A stretch of 32,480 bases of DNA from positions 1 through 32,480 of the IMG/VR virus record IMGVR_UViG_3300029999_000018. One strand, 5' to 3'. This document shows, one piece after another, positions 7,745-14,171 of this stretch. The stretch is from a virus. Below the pieces are notes generated by a model. The model saw only the letters and a program-made list of their open reading frames with translations, was not told the DNA's origin and did not search any database. The translations under genes and the position numbers were made by a program. The first letter of the stretch is position 1; the number at the start of each line of letters is the position of its first letter.

Positions 7745-8193
7745 CCGCCCTTTACAAGCCGCATCGGAGGTTCCTGCCCGGTCATTGCCCGGTACTGGGC
7801 CACCGACAGCGTCTTCCGCTTCGCCACCTGCACACCCGGCCGGGGGATCGGATCCGGGGCCCGCGGCGTGGACCCGGACGTGTGCGACGCCGCGTACATC
7901 CACTCCAGCCGCCGCAGCACATCAATCACCGACGCGAGCAGCATCTCCACCTGCGACCATGGTGTCCCCGCCGGGTCAAGATCAGCGGCCACCTGCGCGG
8001 CCTGCTCCGGTGCGGCACCCCGCAAAGCTGTCATCGTCGCCGACTCCGGCGGCAGATGAGACACCAGCACCGACAGTTTCCGCGGTGACAGCACCCCGCG
8101 GCACGCATCCAGCAGATCCATGCGGTAGTAGCGGTGCAGGTCCGCTTCTACGGCTCCGGCGTGGTCCCGGAGGAGCCGCCCGAGCCTTGGGAT
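7741..8193 (-). CDS. tail assembly chaperone, frameshift-extension part (GT product)
   Basis: This frame carries the T part of the G/GT tail chaperone pair, which binds tape measure and tail tube during tail assembly. It has no convincing own start: an ATG at 8121 exists, but homologous-looking coding extends upstream through RLGRLLRDHAGAVEADLHRYY. A -1 slip at GGGGGAA (8199-8193) in the upstream gene joins the frames and gives a fusion of about 263 residues. The region after it (MDLLDACRGVLSPRKLSVLV, then LPPES) is typical of siphovirus GT proteins in actinophages. The stop TAG is shared with the convergent HNH gene. Confidence 0.85.
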   Translation of the reverse strand: MPRLGRLLRDHAGAVEADLHRYYRMDLLDACRGVLSPRKLSVLVSHLPPESATMTALRGAAPEQAAQVAADLDPAGTPWSQVEMLLASVIDVLRRLEWMYAASHTSGSTPRAPDPIPRPGVQVAKRKTLSVAQYRAMTGQEPPMRLVKGG

Positions 8194-8531
8194 TCCCCCA
8201 GTTCAACACCCGAATGCGCGTACCACTTACGCTGCAGCTCGTTGTACCCGCCGGAAGACAGCGGGATCTCCGTGAACTCCTCCCACTGATCCCCCAGCGC
8301 CAGTTTCAGGAACTTATGGCCGGTGAGCAGCCCACTGAAATCCTTCCCGCCGGCGACCGGCAGCCAGTCAATGTCCGCCATGTGCGCGGCGGTGAACTCC
8401 CGGCCGGCGAGCCGGAACCGGAACGGCTCCTTCGCCGCCTCCTTGACGAACACGTCCAGGTCGAACACGCCATCCCCGTCCGGGGCCGCAGCAGGCTTCC
8501 CTGCCGGGTTGCCTTTCCCTGTGGCGGTCAT
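8148..8531 (-). CDS. tail assembly chaperone (G product)
   Basis: The 127-residue protein starts MTATGKGNPAGKPAAAPDGD. It lies between the tail tube and tape measure genes and ends in a Ser/Gly-rich linker (ESQGSGGSSGTTPEP) just past the frameshift site, as expected for the short product of a G/GT pair. The core FRFRLAGREFTAAHMADIDW, then DFSGLLTGHKFLKLALGDQW, matches the usual style of actinophage chaperones. It overlaps the tail tube stop by one base (TGATG), which suggests translational coupling. Confidence 0.88.
   Translation of the reverse strand: MTATGKGNPAGKPAAAPDGDGVFDLDVFVKEAAKEPFRFRLAGREFTAAHMADIDWLPVAGGKDFSGLLTGHKFLKLALGDQWEEFTEIPLSSGGYNELQRKWYAHSGVELGESQGSGGSSGTTPEP
8193..8199 (-). 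promoter_or_regulatory. -1 programmed frameshift site GGGGGAA
   Basis: The heptamer is in phase as G GGG GAA within codons CTG GGG GAA of the upstream chaperone gene. Slipping back one base there moves the ribosome into the 7741-8193 frame without an intervening stop, and the joined sequence reads as a continuous chaperone. The site lies about 45 bases before the zero-frame stop at 8148. Confidence 0.75.
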
Positions 8532-9115
8532 CAGACAGTCGCCGGGAAGTTGTCGAGACGGTAGGCGGTGTTCCCTGACGTGTCCGGGTAGCAGGTCATC
8601 GTCACGTCCGCTTTCGACACATCCTTCTGGTCGTACACCACATCAGCGACCTGGGTGACCTCCGCGACCGGCGCGTAAATCTGCTGGATCGAGTTCCCAT
8701 CCGCGATCCGGAACAGCCACGGCCGCCGGTCCGGGTACAGGTTCGCGTTCTCCTGCACCGTCCGGAACCCGTTCACATCCCGGGCCAGCGTCGACAAGGA
8801 CACCCGGAACAGCACCGACTGCACAATGTCCCGCTCAATCTCCAGCATCGTCAGCTGGAAGCTTTTTTCCTGATCGGTGTAGATCGTCCGGTACGGGGTC
8901 TGCACGCCGATCGCCATCACACTCTGCGTGGTGATCTTGAACCCTTCGGTGAGGCCCGCCTGATCACAGGCACCCACCTGAACCCACCCGGTTGTCACCA
9001 CCGCGGTCGGGTCAACCGGCACAGCCGGGGCCGTCCCCCCGAAGTCGACGGTGAACGCGACAGCATTACCCGCGTTGAGAGTCAGGCCCTCTTCGCGGCT
9101 CACGGTAAGCGCCAT
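8531..9115 (-). CDS. major tail tube protein
   Basis: The 194-residue product starts MALTVSREEGLTLNAGNAVA and has a strong AAGGAG ribosome site. It is placed directly upstream of the chaperone pair and downstream of the tail terminator, the conserved position of the tail tube subunit. The body contains the beta-rich pattern seen in actinophage tail tubes (MLEIERDIVQSVLFRVSLST near residue 90 and ADVTMTCYPD near the end). It would polymerise around the tape measure to form the tail shaft. Confidence 0.88.
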   Translation of the reverse strand: MALTVSREEGLTLNAGNAVAFTVDFGGTAPAVPVDPTAVVTTGWVQVGACDQAGLTEGFKITTQSVMAIGVQTPYRTIYTDQEKSFQLTMLEIERDIVQSVLFRVSLSTLARDVNGFRTVQENANLYPDRRPWLFRIADGNSIQQIYAPVAEVTQVADVVYDQKDVSKADVTMTCYPDTSGNTAYRLDNFPATV

Positions 9116-9130
9116 GACCTGCTCCTTTTT

Positions 9131-9616
9131 CTACGCGGGTGCTGCGTGAAGGTTGATCTCGTACGTTGCGTTGAACCGGCGGACCGCCAGATCGGCGTAC
9201 GGCAGCCACCGGGGCCCCGCAACCGTGTTCACATACCCGGCGACCGCGCCGCCCGTCACGGTCCCCTGAAACTGGAAATGCAGCAGGTTATGGACCTGCC
9301 GGGCCAGCAGCGACGCCGACGCCCGGGTCGCCCCGTACGAGTCGACGGAGATGACCGGCTTGTCGATGATCGACTGAATGTCCGCGCCGGTCGTCCGGTA
9401 CAGGCGCACAATCGGCGCCTGGTTTTCCATCGCGTACGGGGTTTCCGCGACCACCCGGGCGACCGTCCCGTACACGGCCGCGAGCTGGCCGGGGAGCCAC
9501 CCCGTGAGGACCTGCTCAATGTCAGGGAGCAGTGCGGGCAGCGAGGAGGCAGGTGCGGCCGGCGGTCCGCCGCCGACCGGGCTGTCGACGGGCGCGAGGA
9601 TGCCGGCCCTAGTCAC
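9131..9616 (-). CDS. tail terminator / tail completion protein
   Basis: With the GTG at 9616 the product has 161 residues (MTRAGILAPVDSPVGGGPPA); this start has GAGG five bases upstream and overlaps the previous stop. A TTG at 9628 would add four residues. It sits between an HK97 gp10-like protein and the tail tube, the usual place for the protein that caps the tail tube and binds the neck. The stretch LPDIEQVLTGWLPGQLAAVYG and the closing beta strands (NATYEINLHA) suit that family. Recognition is by position and general style, not by a diagnostic motif. Confidence 0.75.
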   Translation of the reverse strand: MTRAGILAPVDSPVGGGPPAAPASSLPALLPDIEQVLTGWLPGQLAAVYGTVARVVAETPYAMENQAPIVRLYRTTGADIQSIIDKPVISVDSYGATRASASLLARQVHNLLHFQFQGTVTGGAVAGYVNTVAGPRWLPYADLAVRRFNATYEINLHAAPA

Positions 9617-9941
9617 GCGCGCCCTCAACCAGGGCTTTCAGCATCGTGTTATAAGGCTCTCTGCCGGCATGGCCGTACTCGACGTACAAAGCTTCCGGGG
9701 CGTCGTTGACAAGTTCCGCCCACGCCCGGTCATCGTGGACACCGCCATAGTCGCCGCTCTCGACGTGGAACGAGGCCAGGTACCGGCCCGAATGCTTGTC
9801 TGTGGCCGGGTCGCCGACGGGGGCGATCGACTCCGCGAGCGCCTTCGCGTTTTCCATCCGCCGTTCCATCTCCGCGACCATGAACGGCGCGTTCAGCATC
9901 AGGCCGAGGCCTTGGTACGACAGGCTGACCTCAACATCCAC
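9609..9941 (-). CDS. HK97 gp10-like neck protein
   Basis: The 110-residue product starts at a GTG (MDVEVSLSYQGLGLMLNAPF) with GGAGAGGG upstream. The sequence HSGRYLASFHVESGDYGG followed by DAPEALYVEYGHAG is the familiar pattern of HK97 gp10-like tail-completion proteins, where a GxY/ASF strand and an 'xxYxEYGxxxRxPxxxL' strand recur. It would act at the head-tail joint. Its end overlaps the start of the tail terminator gene. Confidence 0.85.
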   Translation of the reverse strand: MDVEVSLSYQGLGLMLNAPFMVAEMERRMENAKALAESIAPVGDPATDKHSGRYLASFHVESGDYGGVHDDRAWAELVNDAPEALYVEYGHAGREPYNTMLKALVEGARD

Positions 9942-9965
9942 GGCGAACCCTCTCCCCGCACACGC

Positions 9966-9971
9966 TAGAGT
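9966..9971 (+). promoter_or_regulatory. -10 box (TAGAGT) of the 9980 gene
   Basis: TAGAGT ends eight bases before the ATG at 9980 and no ribosome site follows, so a leaderless mRNA is predicted. No clear -35 box is present. It fits the series of close -10 boxes at small genes in this window. Confidence 0.5.
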
Positions 9972-9979
9972 GTGTAAAT

Positions 9980-10285
9980 ATGAGGCGGAACGTGACCATC
10001 GGATGCTCGGTCTACGCTGACAGCGACGGGGGCGTCGCCTTCCTTGACACGCCTGAAGGCGTCATCCCGCCACCCTTCATTGCGCACATGACCTACCTTG
10101 GGCCGCCCTGCGACGTGGTGACCATGGCCGTCAATCGGTTCCGCACACAGCAGGAACTGGCCGTACTGCTCGGCACCCGGCAGCAGTACATCTCGCGGTG
10201 GATAAACGCAGAAATGTCACCCGTGCTATCCGATGAACAGTGGGCGGTACTCGTCCGCCTTGCCATCGCGCCCCTCAGCCGGTGA
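9980..10285 (+). CDS. helix-turn-helix protein, antisense insert among neck genes
   Basis: The 101-residue product starts MRRNVTIGCSVYADSDGGVA. The C-terminal half reads FRTQQELAVLLGTRQQYISR and continues WINAEMSPVLSDEQW, a good match in pattern to Xre/Cro-type helix-turn-helix domains (helix, turn at LGTR, recognition helix QQYISRWI). The N-terminal 50 residues are not recognised and look beta-rich. The gene lies antisense between the gp10-like and head-closure genes and overlaps the latter's end by 11 bases. A regulatory role in phage or host transcription is inferred only from the fold. Confidence 0.75.
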   Translation: MRRNVTIGCSVYADSDGGVAFLDTPEGVIPPPFIAHMTYLGPPCDVVTMAVNRFRTQQELAVLLGTRQQYISRWINAEMSPVLSDEQWAVLVRLAIAPLSR

Positions 10286-10655
10286 TCCGGTCCAGCTCAA
10301 TCTGAACCATGGAAATACCGGACCACGGGGAAATGATCAGCCCCGGGTCACCGTCAGGCAGCCACTCCTGCCCATTGATCAGCACCTGATCCGTCACCGC
10401 AAAATCGATCCCCGCCGGCGCGAACATCGTGTACCCGGTCGCCACCGAGAACTCGCCTTCCAGGTTCTCCCCGAACCCGCCGGGCCTGGTTGCCCGCGGC
10501 GGCCGTTTCAGCAGCAGCGGCATCAGGATCACCTGCACGTCCTGCGTGCTGATGATCCCGTACACGTCGTCACCGTACTCATCGGTGCCGGTGACACCCT
10601 GCTTCTGGATGGTGACGGTCTGCGCGAACGGCCAGTTATCGAACTGGATGCTCAC
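10275..10655 (-). CDS. head closure (stopper) protein
   Basis: The GTG at 10655 overlaps the upstream stop as GTGA and gives 126 residues (MSIQFDNWPFAQTVTIQKQG). A longer upstream frame reads as out-of-frame translation of the adaptor gene and is rejected. The mixed beta pattern with DVQVILMPLLLKRPP and GQEWLPDGDPGLI resembles SPP1 gp16-like head-closure proteins, which seal the portal channel after packaging. Position between adaptor and gp10-like genes supports this. Confidence 0.8.
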   Translation of the reverse strand: MSIQFDNWPFAQTVTIQKQGVTGTDEYGDDVYGIISTQDVQVILMPLLLKRPPRATRPGGFGENLEGEFSVATGYTMFAPAGIDFAVTDQVLINGQEWLPDGDPGLIISPWSGISMVQIELDRITG

Positions 10656-11290
10656 CGCAGCCTCGACTGCAAGGTGCGGACGTTCCGGCGGTAATCCTTC
10701 AGCAACTCCAGGTCCGCCTGCGTAAGCGCGACTTTCACCCCGCCGCCGGCGGCTTCCATCCGGTAGGAGTACGGGCCGATCGTCTCCCCCACCACACCCG
10801 CCGCCACCGTCGGGGACGTCAGCACCGACAGGGCCGCGTTCGCCGCGACCATCGTCACAATGTCCGGGATGTAATCCCAGCCATAGTTGTAGGTGACCCG
10901 GAACGTCCCCGGATACGAGTCGGAATCCTCGATCCATGACTCGGGGAGGTTGATGATCCCCCAGTGCCCCGGGTGGATCCGGATGATCCCCACCCCGTCG
11001 AACGTGAACCAGGTGATGTTCACATCCGGGAGCATCATGCCCCCGCCGATCGCCACCACCGTACTCACCGAGTTCACCGGGCGGCGGGGCAGCTCGATCT
11101 CACTGTCATGCCCGTAGAGGATTTCGGTGATGTCCTGGTCGGCGGTGAAAGCGTTCCGGCAGTACCGGCGGATCTGCGCGCTCGCATCCTGCAGCAGCGG
11201 GTAGGCGCGGGTTTCCTCGCTGGCGGTGAGGGGGCGGCCGAGGCGGGCGGACAGGTCCGTGGTGGAGGCAAGCGGCGGCAGGTAACCCAT
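10652..11290 (-). CDS. head-tail adaptor protein
   Basis: The 212-residue product starts MGYLPPLASTTDLSARLGRP. An N-terminal helix pair (TDLSARLGRPLTASEETRAY, then LLQDASAQIRRYC) followed by a beta-rich middle (RRPVNSVSTVV) is typical of HK97 gp6/SPP1 gp15-like connector proteins that bind under the portal. The ATG has GGGGGTGA upstream. A short helical tail (ADLELLKDYRRNVRTLQSRL) is at the end. It is the first gene after the capsid gene in late order, apart from an antisense two-gene insert. Confidence 0.85.
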   Translation of the reverse strand: MGYLPPLASTTDLSARLGRPLTASEETRAYPLLQDASAQIRRYCRNAFTADQDITEILYGHDSEIELPRRPVNSVSTVVAIGGGMMLPDVNITWFTFDGVGIIRIHPGHWGIINLPESWIEDSDSYPGTFRVTYNYGWDYIPDIVTMVAANAALSVLTSPTVAAGVVGETIGPYSYRMEAAGGGVKVALTQADLELLKDYRRNVRTLQSRLR

Positions 11291-11312
11291 GGCTCACCCC
11301 CGCGCGTGTCGC

Positions 11313-11341
11313 TTGACTTAAGGCTAGAGGATGCTTAAGCT
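11313..11341 (+). promoter_or_regulatory. promoter of the Phd-like gene, with CTTAAG repeats
   Basis: TTGACT (11313-11318), a 17-base spacer and TAAGCT (11336-11341) make the best sigma-70-type promoter in the window. The -10 ends six bases before the ATG. The palindrome CTTAAG occurs at 11317-11322 and 11334-11339, overlapping both boxes. Phd-type proteins usually repress their own promoters, so these are candidate operators. Confidence 0.75.
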
Positions 11342-11347
11342 TGCTGG

Positions 11348-11545
11348 ATGAGTGAGCAAGAGATCGGCATCGAGCAAGCACGCGGCCAGCTCGGGCCACT
11401 AGCCATCGCCGCCGCGACAGAAGGCCAGATCACCTACCTGACCTCACACGGCCACCGGGTCGCCGCGATCGTCCCGCTCGGGCTAGTCACCAACCAGCCG
11501 GCCGAACAGCCCGCGGCGAGAAACCCCCGGAGAGCAGAGAAGTGA
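11348..11545 (+). CDS. Phd/YefM-like antitoxin
   Basis: The 65-residue product starts MSEQEIGIEQARGQLGPLAI. The pattern 'IGIEQARGQLGPLAxxAxxxGQxxYLTxHGxRVAAIVPL' is that of the N-terminal DNA-binding and dimer domain of prevent-host-death antitoxins. The C-terminal 20 residues are Pro/Ala/Arg-rich and short for a toxin-wrapping tail. The gene is antisense between the adaptor and major capsid genes, has its own promoter with palindromic sites, and overlaps the next gene by a GTGA. It could be a true antitoxin or only a Phd-fold regulator. Confidence 0.8.
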   Translation: MSEQEIGIEQARGQLGPLAIAAATEGQITYLTSHGHRVAAIVPLGLVTNQPAEQPAARNPRRAEK

Positions 11546-11781
11546 GCGACAACCTGAACACCCTGCGCGCCCAGCTCGCCGAACTGGAACGCCAAGTAGA
11601 GGTCGCCAAGCAAGCCAAGGCGAGCAACTGGGAAGACGCGCTAGACGGCCTCTACAACGCACTGAACGAGTACATCGACCACGAGACCCTGCCTAACGGC
11701 TATCTCTCCGGGAAACACGGCGTGAACGTCTCTACCCTGCATCGGCTGCTCGTCAGGAAGACGTGGCAGCACGTGGCCTGA
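11542..11781 (+). CDS. unknown protein coupled to the Phd-like gene
   Basis: The 79-residue product starts at GTG (MSDNLNTLRAQLAELERQVE). Residues 5-30 form a clear coiled coil with Leu/Val heptads; the rest (NALNEYIDHETLPNGYLSGK, then STLHRLLVRKTWQHVA) looks helical and weakly like a winged helix. It is not a recognisable RelE, ParE, Doc or PIN toxin. The four-base overlap with the Phd-like gene and the terminator right behind make a two-gene operon laid out like a toxin-antitoxin pair, so a new toxin or co-regulator is possible. Confidence 0.7.
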   Translation: MSDNLNTLRAQLAELERQVEVAKQAKASNWEDALDGLYNALNEYIDHETLPNGYLSGKHGVNVSTLHRLLVRKTWQHVA

Positions 11782-11788
11782 CCGGACA

Positions 11789-11826
11789 GTAAGGGGCGGC
11801 CGGGCCGCGATCCGGCCGCCCTTTAC
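11789..11826. terminator. bidirectional hairpin terminator
   Basis: A 15-pair stem (11789-11803 with 11812-11826; one G-T wobble) and an eight-base loop sits exactly between the convergent stops of the 11542 gene (+) and the major capsid gene (-). Neither side has a strong U-run, as is common in high-GC actinobacteria. On the minus strand it would act on late RNA just after the capsid gene. Confidence 0.75.
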
Positions 11827-11834
11827 TGCGTTTG

Positions 11835-12848
11835 TCAGGTCGCGACCAGCCCAAACGGGAACCGCGAGCTGATGCTCTTGTTGGGCTGCATTATAGTCAC
11901 GGGGTTTGCAACACTGTACGCCAGCCGCAACACGAGCCTCATAGCTACCGCGTCCTGCTGCATGAGGTTAAGAACTACGCCGCCCGAGTCGTTGGAGATG
12001 ACACCTTCGGTGAACAGCTTGAACGAGATGTCCTGGCGGATGCCGATGATGGCCTTACTCCAGTCGCCGGCGATCACCTGTGCTTTGGTGCCGTCCCAGC
12101 TCCCGTTGTCGATCATGCGGAGGGGGTACCCGTAGAGGGCTCCCTGGGCGGGCTGGTTCCATGATGCCTGGCCGCCGGCGTTCTGCATGTCGGGCTCATA
12201 GATGGGGATGCCCTGGGCGGACCGGAGGCCGATGAGCCGCCAGTTGAGGCCGGGGCGGGCGGCGAACCCGTTGACGGTGTACCCGGTCTGCGCCATGGAG
12301 TCGCCGAGGGAGGCCACGGACTGGCCGAAGTCGGCGGCGGCGAGGGTGCCCGCAGCGTCGGTGTAACCGTCTTTGACGGTGTTCCCCGCAGCGACGGCGG
12401 CGGTGTAGATGTCGGTGCCCCAGGTGGTGGGCTTCCCGTACCCCCAGAGGACCGCCTGGTCGATGAGGTTCCCGGCCGCCTCAACCATCCGGGGCTGCAC
12501 TTCATTCCAGATGGGCACGTCAGCGTCGTCGAGGTACGCCTCGGGGATGGGCAGGATGGTGGCGAGTTCCTCCACCACCAGCGTGACGTTCTTCCATGCC
12601 TGGGAGCCGGTCTGCTTCATGCCGACGTCTTCGCCGGGCGTCGACTGGGACACCCAGTAGGCAACCGGCAGAACGTCGAGGACGGGCAGCCGCTGAGTCT
12701 TAGCGGACAGGGTGGTGCGGCGCATCAGGGACAGGGCCGCGGATGCCTTGGGGAGTTCCTGGATGATCTCGGCGGAGAGGGGTTCGGGGACGAGGGCGTC
12801 GGATGTGCCCGCCGCGGCCCGGAAAACGCCAGAGTTGTAAGTGGCCAC
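11835..12848 (-). CDS. major capsid protein, HK97 fold
   Basis: The 337-residue product starts at GTG (MATYNSGVFRAAAGTSDALV) with AAAGGAG upstream. It carries the hallmarks of the HK97-type shell protein: an N-terminal arm, EIIQELPKASAALSLMRRTT, the E-loop-like region with PVAYWVSQSTPGEDV, and a long P-domain helix region (MVEAAGNLIDQAVLWG). The C-terminal strand ends IMQPNKSISSRFPFG. It follows the scaffold gene in late order. Length is a little short of HK97 gp5 because scaffold is separate. Confidence 0.93.
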   Translation of the reverse strand: MATYNSGVFRAAAGTSDALVPEPLSAEIIQELPKASAALSLMRRTTLSAKTQRLPVLDVLPVAYWVSQSTPGEDVGMKQTGSQAWKNVTLVVEELATILPIPEAYLDDADVPIWNEVQPRMVEAAGNLIDQAVLWGYGKPTTWGTDIYTAAVAAGNTVKDGYTDAAGTLAAADFGQSVASLGDSMAQTGYTVNGFAARPGLNWRLIGLRSAQGIPIYEPDMQNAGGQASWNQPAQGALYGYPLRMIDNGSWDGTKAQVIAGDWSKAIIGIRQDISFKLFTEGVISNDSGGVVLNLMQQDAVAMRLVLRLAYSVANPVTIMQPNKSISSRFPFGLVAT

Positions 12849-12930
12849 GGGTGCTCCTTTGACTGTGGGGCGGCGAGCGCGTGGCCGTTCTCCGGCTTGC
12901 CGCTAGCGTGGGCTGTGATGCATGAGGTGC

Positions 12931-12964
12931 TCCCGTTGCGGGAAGGGGCGTGTCCCGTTGCGGG
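12931..12964 (-). repeat. two copies of start-associated dyad TCCCGTTGCGGG
   Basis: TCCCGTTGCGGGA at 12931-12943 and TCCCGTTGCGGG at 12953-12964 lie between scaffold stop and capsid start. On the minus strand each reads CCCGCAACGGGA and folds as a short stem with a CAA loop. The first is followed at about the normal ribosome-site distance by a six-codon mini frame (ATG at 12922, then TAG), which may be a leader peptide or a leftover start. Four further copies lie at 13744, 22483, 22508 and 24713. Confidence 0.7.
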
Positions 12965-12984
12965 TCACGCGGGGTGGTGCGGAC

Positions 12985-13734
12985 TCAGCGGCCGAGCATC
13001 TGCCGGAAGAGGTCGTTGCTGTTGCGGGCCACCTGGTCGCTGGCGGGGGCGGCGCCGGCGCGGAGGGATTCAACAGGCACCTTGTTGCGGAAGAACGGGT
13101 TGGGGGGCTGCTGCTGGACCGCGGCTGCCGCCTCGGCGGCGGTGGCGTGGCCGTTCTGCTGCCCGTTGCCCTGCCCGTTGGTGGCGGCCCGTTCGTTGAT
13201 GGCGGCGGCGAACGCTTCCGCGCGGGCGTTGATTTCCTCCTCGGTGCCGCCGCCGAGATGATCGATGAGGGAGGCGGGCAGGTCGTAGGCGGCGGCGGCC
13301 ATCACCCGGTGCAACTGGGCGCCCTTCTCTGCGGCCTCAGCCCGGTAGGCGTCCCGTTCCGCCTCAAGGCGTTCCTGGGCGCTCATCTGCGAGCGTTTGA
13401 TGTCCTCGAGTTCTTTCGCCGCCGCGGCGTTGGATTTGGCCCGCTGCTCCTGCTTTTTGGCGATGGTCTTCCAGTGGTCGAGCTGGGCTTGCAGCGGATC
13501 GGGCTTGCCGTCACTGTCACCCTCACCGTCCCCGGTCTCGGCCATGCTGGCGAGGAGTTCCGCCGCAGCGTCGTCGCCCCCGGCCGCAGTGGTGCCGTCC
13601 TGGCCGCTGGCCGCACCCTGGGCGCCGGTCGCGGTGGCGGCCTGGCCGTTCGCCGCAGTCGCGCTCGCTGCGCTGTCGCTGCCGTCAGGGCCCGTTGCGG
13701 TTCCCTCGGCTGCCGCGCCTGCGTCTTCACTCAT
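12985..13734 (-). CDS. capsid scaffolding protein
   Basis: The 249-residue acidic, Ala/Gly/Asp-rich product starts MSEDAGAAAEGTATGPDGSD. An unstructured N-terminal half is followed by a coiled coil (LDHWKTIAKKQEQRAKSNAA to AAEKGAQLHRVMAAA, residues about 85-150) and a Gln-rich linker. It ends NSNDLFRQMLGR, a short basic helix typical of actinophage scaffolds that binds the inside of the capsid. It precedes the capsid gene. Composition and place make the call secure, although scaffolds share little sequence. Confidence 0.88.
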   Translation of the reverse strand: MSEDAGAAAEGTATGPDGSDSAASATAANGQAATATGAQGAASGQDGTTAAGGDDAAAELLASMAETGDGEGDSDGKPDPLQAQLDHWKTIAKKQEQRAKSNAAAAKELEDIKRSQMSAQERLEAERDAYRAEAAEKGAQLHRVMAAAAYDLPASLIDHLGGGTEEEINARAEAFAAAINERAATNGQGNGQQNGHATAAEAAAAVQQQPPNPFFRNKVPVESLRAGAAPASDQVARNSNDLFRQMLGR

Positions 13735-13743
13735 GTGGTGCTC

Positions 13744-13755
13744 TCCCGTTCCGGG
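13744..13755 (-). repeat. start-associated dyad TCCCGTTCCGGG at the scaffold start
   Basis: On the minus strand this reads CCCGGAACGGGAGAG and ends nine bases before the scaffold ATG, so the CGGGAGAG part doubles as ribosome site. Same element as at 22483 (small terminase) and 24713 (HNH). Confidence 0.7.
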
Positions 13756-13797
13756 TATGCGAAAGGCCCCCGCGCGCTGGCGTGAGGGCCTGAGGGT

Positions 13798-13824
13798 GGG
13801 CGCCTGCCGTTACGGCCGGCGCCC
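13798..13824. terminator. GC hairpin between decoration gene and scaffold gene
   Basis: GGGCGCCTGCCG (13798-13809) pairs with CGGCCGGCGCCC (13813-13824) with one mismatch and a three-base loop. It lies just after the stop of the 13833 gene in late direction. A second weaker inverted repeat (AGGCCC and GGGCCT) lies at about 13763-13791. No U-run follows, so it may be a partial terminator or an RNA-processing site. Confidence 0.5.
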
Positions 13825-13832
13825 GGGACTAG

Positions 13833-14159
13833 CTACGTGTTGCTGCGGTACGCGGCCGAAAGGACACATTTCACGTTCCCCGTCCCGGCGTAACTGGCGA
13901 GGACCGCGTTGTAGTACCGGTATGAGGGGGTGCGGACGGTGCCGGACGCGGCCGTGGTGCTGGCGACCGACGCGATCGTCACCCACGTGGCGCCGTCGTT
14001 GCTGCCCTGGATGGTGACCGTCCCGGCGGTGACCGTGCCAGGGGCGGTGATCTGGTAGTTGACGATGTTCGCGCCTGGTGTGGCGCCGAGGTCGAATGTG
14101 GTGCCGGTGCCGTTCGCTGATGCGTTCAGCAGCAGGTACGGCGGTTTGCTGGCGGTCAT
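13833..14159 (-). CDS. small decoration-like structural protein
   Basis: The 108-residue product starts MTASKPPYLLLNASANGTGT with a strong AGGAGGGG site. It is Thr/Ser/Ala-rich and beta-prone. Its end (YRYYNAVLASYAGTGNVKCV) is clearly related to the ends of the 14172 product (YRAFNAVLTGYTGTGAVYLR) and the 29338 product (ARYFKAALTGYTGTGTVTAE). Such small beta domains next to scaffold and capsid genes often encode head decoration or surface proteins. Role inferred. Confidence 0.7.
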   Translation of the reverse strand: MTASKPPYLLLNASANGTGTTFDLGATPGANIVNYQITAPGTVTAGTVTIQGSNDGATWVTIASVASTTAASGTVRTPSYRYYNAVLASYAGTGNVKCVLSAAYRSNT

Positions 14160-14171
14160 GCGGTTCCCCTC

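Noticed and set aside
10275-10937. 220-codon version of the head closure gene
   Set aside because: The first 94 residues are Gly/Arg-rich out-of-frame translation of the adaptor gene; the GTGA overlap start at 10655 is better.
12922-13785. Long plus-strand open frame opposite the scaffold gene
   Set aside because: Gly/Arg/Val-rich mirror of a GC-rich coding strand; the minus frame has proper scaffold features and end motif.
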